Below are positions 60,177 to 64,000 of a stretch of 64,000 nt of DNA, in pieces. Under the pieces are notes generated by a model. The model was not told the origin of the DNA and searched no databases. It was given only the letters and a program-made list of their open reading frames with translations. The translations under genes were made by a program, and so were the position numbers. Positions within the stretch are counted from its first letter, which is position 1. Every line of letters starts with the position of its first letter. Source of the stretch: Chrysoperla carnea (taxonomy: Eukaryota; Arthropoda; Insecta; Neuroptera; Chrysopidae); the NCBI RefSeq assembly GCF_905475395.1, contig NC_058339.1:17554001-17618000 (forward strand). Direction: 5' to 3'.

Positions 60177-63100
60177 ATGACATGTGTGGATCATAATTCG
60201 AAGATGAAAATGTATGTAACAAGCATATTTTTCATAATTATTGGAATAATATTTACCATAATTGGTATGATATTAGTATTAACATGGCCATCATTATTTG
60301 ATTACATATTACATAATCAATTATCATTAACACCAGGATCTAAAACATTCAAAATGTGGCAAAAGAATCCAATACCATTATATTTAGATTTTTATTTTTA
60401 TAATTGGACGAACGCAAATGAATTGAAAAATCCAAATGTGAAGCCTAACTTTGAACAGGTAAATATATACAATTTTTCGTTTGTTGTTAGTCCAGTTACC
60501 TTGCTGCTTAAGGGGGGAATGGAGAAGTAGATTGCATCGGATTCGGAATTAAATTTATGCTAACCTTTTTTTAATAATGGTTACCACAGACTTCGAAAGT
60601 CAAAATTCTTAATCAACAAAATTTTTGAGCTTTGTTTAATTTGAAACAATATTTTATGACGATTTTCCGAAGCAATAAATTGTCTGAGAGTAATATGTCG
60701 AATAATTATTAATAATATTAATACTATTGATATATTCAATAATTATTCGATTATTAATTAATAAAAAAACATAAACAATAAATATATTAAATATATAAAA
60801 TTAAATTAATTTTTTTTTTGTTTACATTTTTATTTTTATTCCATTTCGTGTTAATTTTTATACCATGCACATATGTAATATGCAAGGTATACTAAGTTTA
60901 GTCCCAAGTTTGTAACGCTTAAAAATATTAATGCTATGAACAAAATTTTGGTATAGGTGTTTATAAAATCACCTAATTAGTCCATTTTCGGTTGTCTGTC
61001 CGTCTGTCTGCCAACACTATAACTCAAAAACGAAAAAAGATATCAAGCGGAAATGTTTACAGCGTACTCAGGACGTAAGAAGTGAGGTCAAGTTCGTAAA
61101 TGAGCAGCATAGGTCAATTGGGTCTTGACCTATGGGTCCGTAAGAGCCATTTTGTAAACTGTTATAGATAGAACAAAACTTTAAATGTAAAAAATCTTTC
61201 TTATAAAAACTAAACAACTTTTGTTTGAAACATTTTTTCGTAAACATGTTTCGTAAACACTGTTTACTCGTGCGGCCGCAAATTAGGCGTAAATTGTATA
61301 GTATGTATTATATGGGGATATCAATTAAGTATGTGTCACATGAATGTATTGTATTATCTGATAGAATAATCAAGACTGTCTATGCATGGTATTTCAACAA
61401 TTAACTCAGTCAATTGTTTGTTTTCACTTGTTTTATTATTTGTTTCCATTTCACCGGTTAATTTGAAATATTTTTATTTAATGCTAATATTTGTGAATAT
61501 TTTGTCTAGAGATATTTTGTTGTGGAAATATTTCGTCAAGGAGAAATATTTAGTTAACGCAAGCAATTGAATAAATTCGAATGAAATCTTTTACAATTTT
61601 ATTATTTTACCATTTATTTTATTATTTTCCATTTCACTTTTCGAAATGAATGGAGCCAAGTTTATTTGACCATACATTTTCATAGTAATTATGCATATGT
61701 TAAAATTATATGTCATGCCTTTTCCAAACTAAATCGATTTTGAAAATCATCGCCGGTTTTTTTTTGGGTACGGAGCCCTAAAGTCGCACTTGGTAGCTAA
61801 GAACACTCTCCGTCAAATTACCTTTCAAATGATATCAAAAAAATTAAAATCGGTTGATCCATTTAGGCGCTACGATGCCACAGACAGACACACACTCATA
61901 GCGGTCAAATTTATAACACCGTTTTTTTTTGTTCGCCATTTCTTCCGAATACAATCTTAGTTTTAATGGATCGAAAATTTCTATTTGGACAATGCAAAGG
62001 ACACATTTTTGATGCAGTTGTAAAAACAATATATTTATTTACAGATTGGTCCTTATCGTTTTAAAGAGGAAAAATTTAAAGTAAATATAACATGGAATTC
62101 AAATGACACCGTTAGTTTTAAGCAACAACGATATTGGTATTTTGTGCCAGAAGAAAGTAATGGCGCATTGGAAGATGTAATTACAACAATTAATGTAGTG
62201 GCAGTTGTAAGTCTTTTTTGACAGTGACACTGATTGACGTATACTTACTTCAACAAATTTTATTTATTTTTTTAAAGACAGCAGCTTTTCAAACTCGATA
62301 TGAAGGATACTTTACACAACAAGGCTTATCATTGACATTATCCGCAATAGCAGATCTTACCGTTGATCGATCAATCAGTCAATTATTATTTGAAGGATAC
62401 GAAGACCCGTTAATTAATATGGCAAAGACAATGGAAAATTTGCAACATCTAGAAATTCCACCATATGATAAATTTGGTTGGTTTTATGAGGTAAGTGAAA
62501 GAAGATAATTATTTAGACTTTAATCCAACCACGAATGGAAGCAATTAGTGTTAAAGTTTTGAAATAATACCTTTTTTTGCATTTGTAAGTACACTAAAGC
62601 TTCAATTTCGATTTTGAAGTTTCAATGGCGTTATTAAATAGTGGTACGGCAAGAGTTGCAGAACTCAAATACAAATTATGACGACGAAAGTTATGAAAGT
62701 TATAAGTTATATTTTAAATTATTATATCTTCAGTACCTATTAACGATTTTAGAACATAAATAATTCTTATTATTCTGGTGGAAGCGCAGATAATATTCCA
62801 TACTATTAAAGAATAAAAAACACGCTTTTGTAAATAGGTGAACTAAAAAGTAGAAAATAATTTCCAGAAGTGAAAATAAATATTTTCGTAAAACGACTTT
62901 ACTTTTATCAGTATCTGTCAATAAAAGTTCTACAATATTTGAAATCTAGTACCCCACGCTTTTTTACCATAAAATGATTTTTTCTTATTACTTCATCACT
63001 TTAGTTTTTTTTAACTTATAGAAATTATTTTAATTTTTTACTTCAGATAGTTACAAATATGTGTTATTCAGTTTCTTTAAACTATTATCTATTTTATTTA

Positions 63101-63626
63101 ACACTTCATTTGTATTTTTTAGCGTAATGGTACACGTGATTTTGATGGTGTATTTAATATGGGAACTGGCGAAGAAGATCCAACAGACTTTGGTGTATTG
63201 AAGAATTGGAACTTTAACAGCCGCACCAGATTCTATAAAAATGAGTGCAGTATGGTAAATGGTTCTGCTGGAGAATTTTGGCCAATAAATCCAGAACCAA
63301 CAGAGATTACATTATTTTCAAATGATTTATGCAGAAGTATTACCTATGAATATGAGAAAAATGTGTCTGTTGAAGGTTTAAATGGATATAAATTTACTGC
63401 TGGTGATAAACTTATGGATAATGGTACTATGTATCCCGAAAATAAATGTTTTTGTAATGGGGAATGTGTTCCATCTGGTTCAGTAAATGCATCGGCATGT
63501 CGTTATGGTGCTCCAGCATTTGTTTCTTTCCCACATTTCTATAATGCTGATTTGTCTTACACAAATAAAATTGAAGGAATGCATCCACAAAAAAAGAAAC
63601 ATAGTTTTTATATTACTTTAGAACCG
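60177..63626 (+). CDS. class B scavenger receptor, CD36 family (croquemort-like), 3' end outside the window
   Basis: Four exons join in frame: 60177-60458, 62045-62206, 62278-62490 and 63123-63626. They code for the first 387 residues and end at a GT donor. The last part (about 110 residues with the second membrane anchor) must lie beyond 64000. Residues about 12-37 are the N-terminal membrane anchor. Family motifs include MWQKNPIPLYLDFYFYNWTN, IGPYRF, GYEDPLINM, DKFGWFYE, DGVFNMGTG, CFCNGECVPSG and GAPAFVSFPHFYNAD. All six ectodomain cysteines expected from CD36 are present (YKNEC, NDLC, CFC, GEC, SAC). Sequons are frequent. The role is presumed as for the paralogue upstream: a membrane receptor for lipid, apoptotic-cell or microbial ligands. 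The ATG at 60177 is in a CACCATGA context; a second Met follows at residue 10. Intron 1 contains two dispersed repeats. Confidence 0.93.
60860..61431 (+). mobile_element. HINE-like element, copy 12 (full length, in an intron)
   Basis: Family A, forward. The 5' end is ATACCATGCACATATG. GTCTGTCCGTCTGTCTGCC lies at about 60994. TATGCATGGTAT lies near 61381, then the hairpin AACAATT/AATTGTT, and the copy ends TGTTTTCACTTG. It lies in intron 1 of the second CD36-type gene on the sense strand. Confidence 0.8.
61755..61935 (-). repeat. dispersed repeat in intron 1 of the second CD36-type gene
   Basis: GGGTACGGAGCCCTAAAGTC, AAAATCGGTTGATCCATTTA and CTCATAGCGGTCAAATTTAT form a word order common in dispersed insect repeats. 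A related head fragment is near 13630. Its class is unassigned. Confidence 0.45.
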
Positions 63627-63894
63627 GTAAGTTATTTACCATTTTATACTTATGGGTGTTAGGCACGTGAAATCGAAGGCAATATATTTAAAGGAAGGCA
63701 ATAAATCAACCGCAGCGCTGTTATCTTATTTGCAAAAACTTTCTTTAGAATATAACTTCTTTTCAATTGTTTGTTAATGGTAACGTAAATGTCAAAGCGC
63801 TGTTTTCCTTTAAAATTTTGCAAAAAATCAAGCGTTTTATTTACCCTTCTAGCAGATACATTCCCGCTTTGGTGGGAAATTTCTCGTTTTAAAA

Positions 63895-64000
63895 ACAAAG
63901 AATACCACCCTCACTTATCCTCCCTTTTGTTCACAATTTTATGAATTTTAATTTTTGAAAATGAAAATTTGTTTGCGATTTTCTCGATTTTTTTTAAAGG
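63895..64000 (-). repeat. dispersed repeat family B, copy cut by the window end
   Basis: CACTTATCCTCCCTTTTGTTCACAATTTTATG matches 9150-9183 almost base for base (only the first 20 bases need checking: CACTTATCCTCCCTTTTGTT). It lies in the intron that follows the last visible exon of the second CD36-type gene. Confidence 0.55.

Overview
The window is strongly AT-rich animal DNA. GT-AG introns of ordinary length, two tandem CD36-type scavenger receptor genes that resemble the insect croquemort group, and a dense load of short non-autonomous transposons point to an insect. I cannot name the order or species.

Genes are few. At the left edge (823-1755, +) there is one uninterrupted ORF for an acidic 310-residue protein that I do not recognise. 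A complete six-exon class B scavenger receptor (CD36 family) gene lies at 18900-23344 (+, 501 residues). A second, diverged paralogue begins at 60177 (+). Four of its exons (387 residues) are inside the window and its 3' end lies beyond position 64000. The two paralogues share only two intron positions. Only the second keeps all six cysteines expected of the CD36 ectodomain. A possible gene relic lies at 27745-28288.

The rest, including about 37 kb between the paralogues, is a transposon graveyard. The dominant family (12 copies, both strands, about 570 bp when full length) has a 12-bp 5' inverted repeat echoed about 40 bp before the 3' end, a 3' hairpin, and an internal GTCY microsatellite. 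This is the structure of Helentron-associated HINE/DINE-1-type rolling-circle elements. One copy sits in one arm of a fold-back element, so the other arm gives the empty site. Other contents are a hAT element with an 8-bp target duplication, at least ten fold-back or long-TIR elements (several with TA and one with TTAA target sites), a tRNA-derived SINE with a telomere-like CCTAA tail and a 12-13 bp target duplication, a roughly 316-bp satellite unit at two loci, doublets of a roughly 120-bp unit, a long AT microsatellite and a degenerate tRNA-like sequence.

The most unusual single structure is a nearly perfect 500-bp fold-back at 41327-41825. Its arms are about 243 bp, its loop is about 13 nt, and a TATA-box-like motif sits at its left edge. 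It could be a hairpin-RNA (endo-siRNA) locus, a young fold-back element, or an assembly artefact. I see no intact transposase, no CRISPR array and no bacterial operon.
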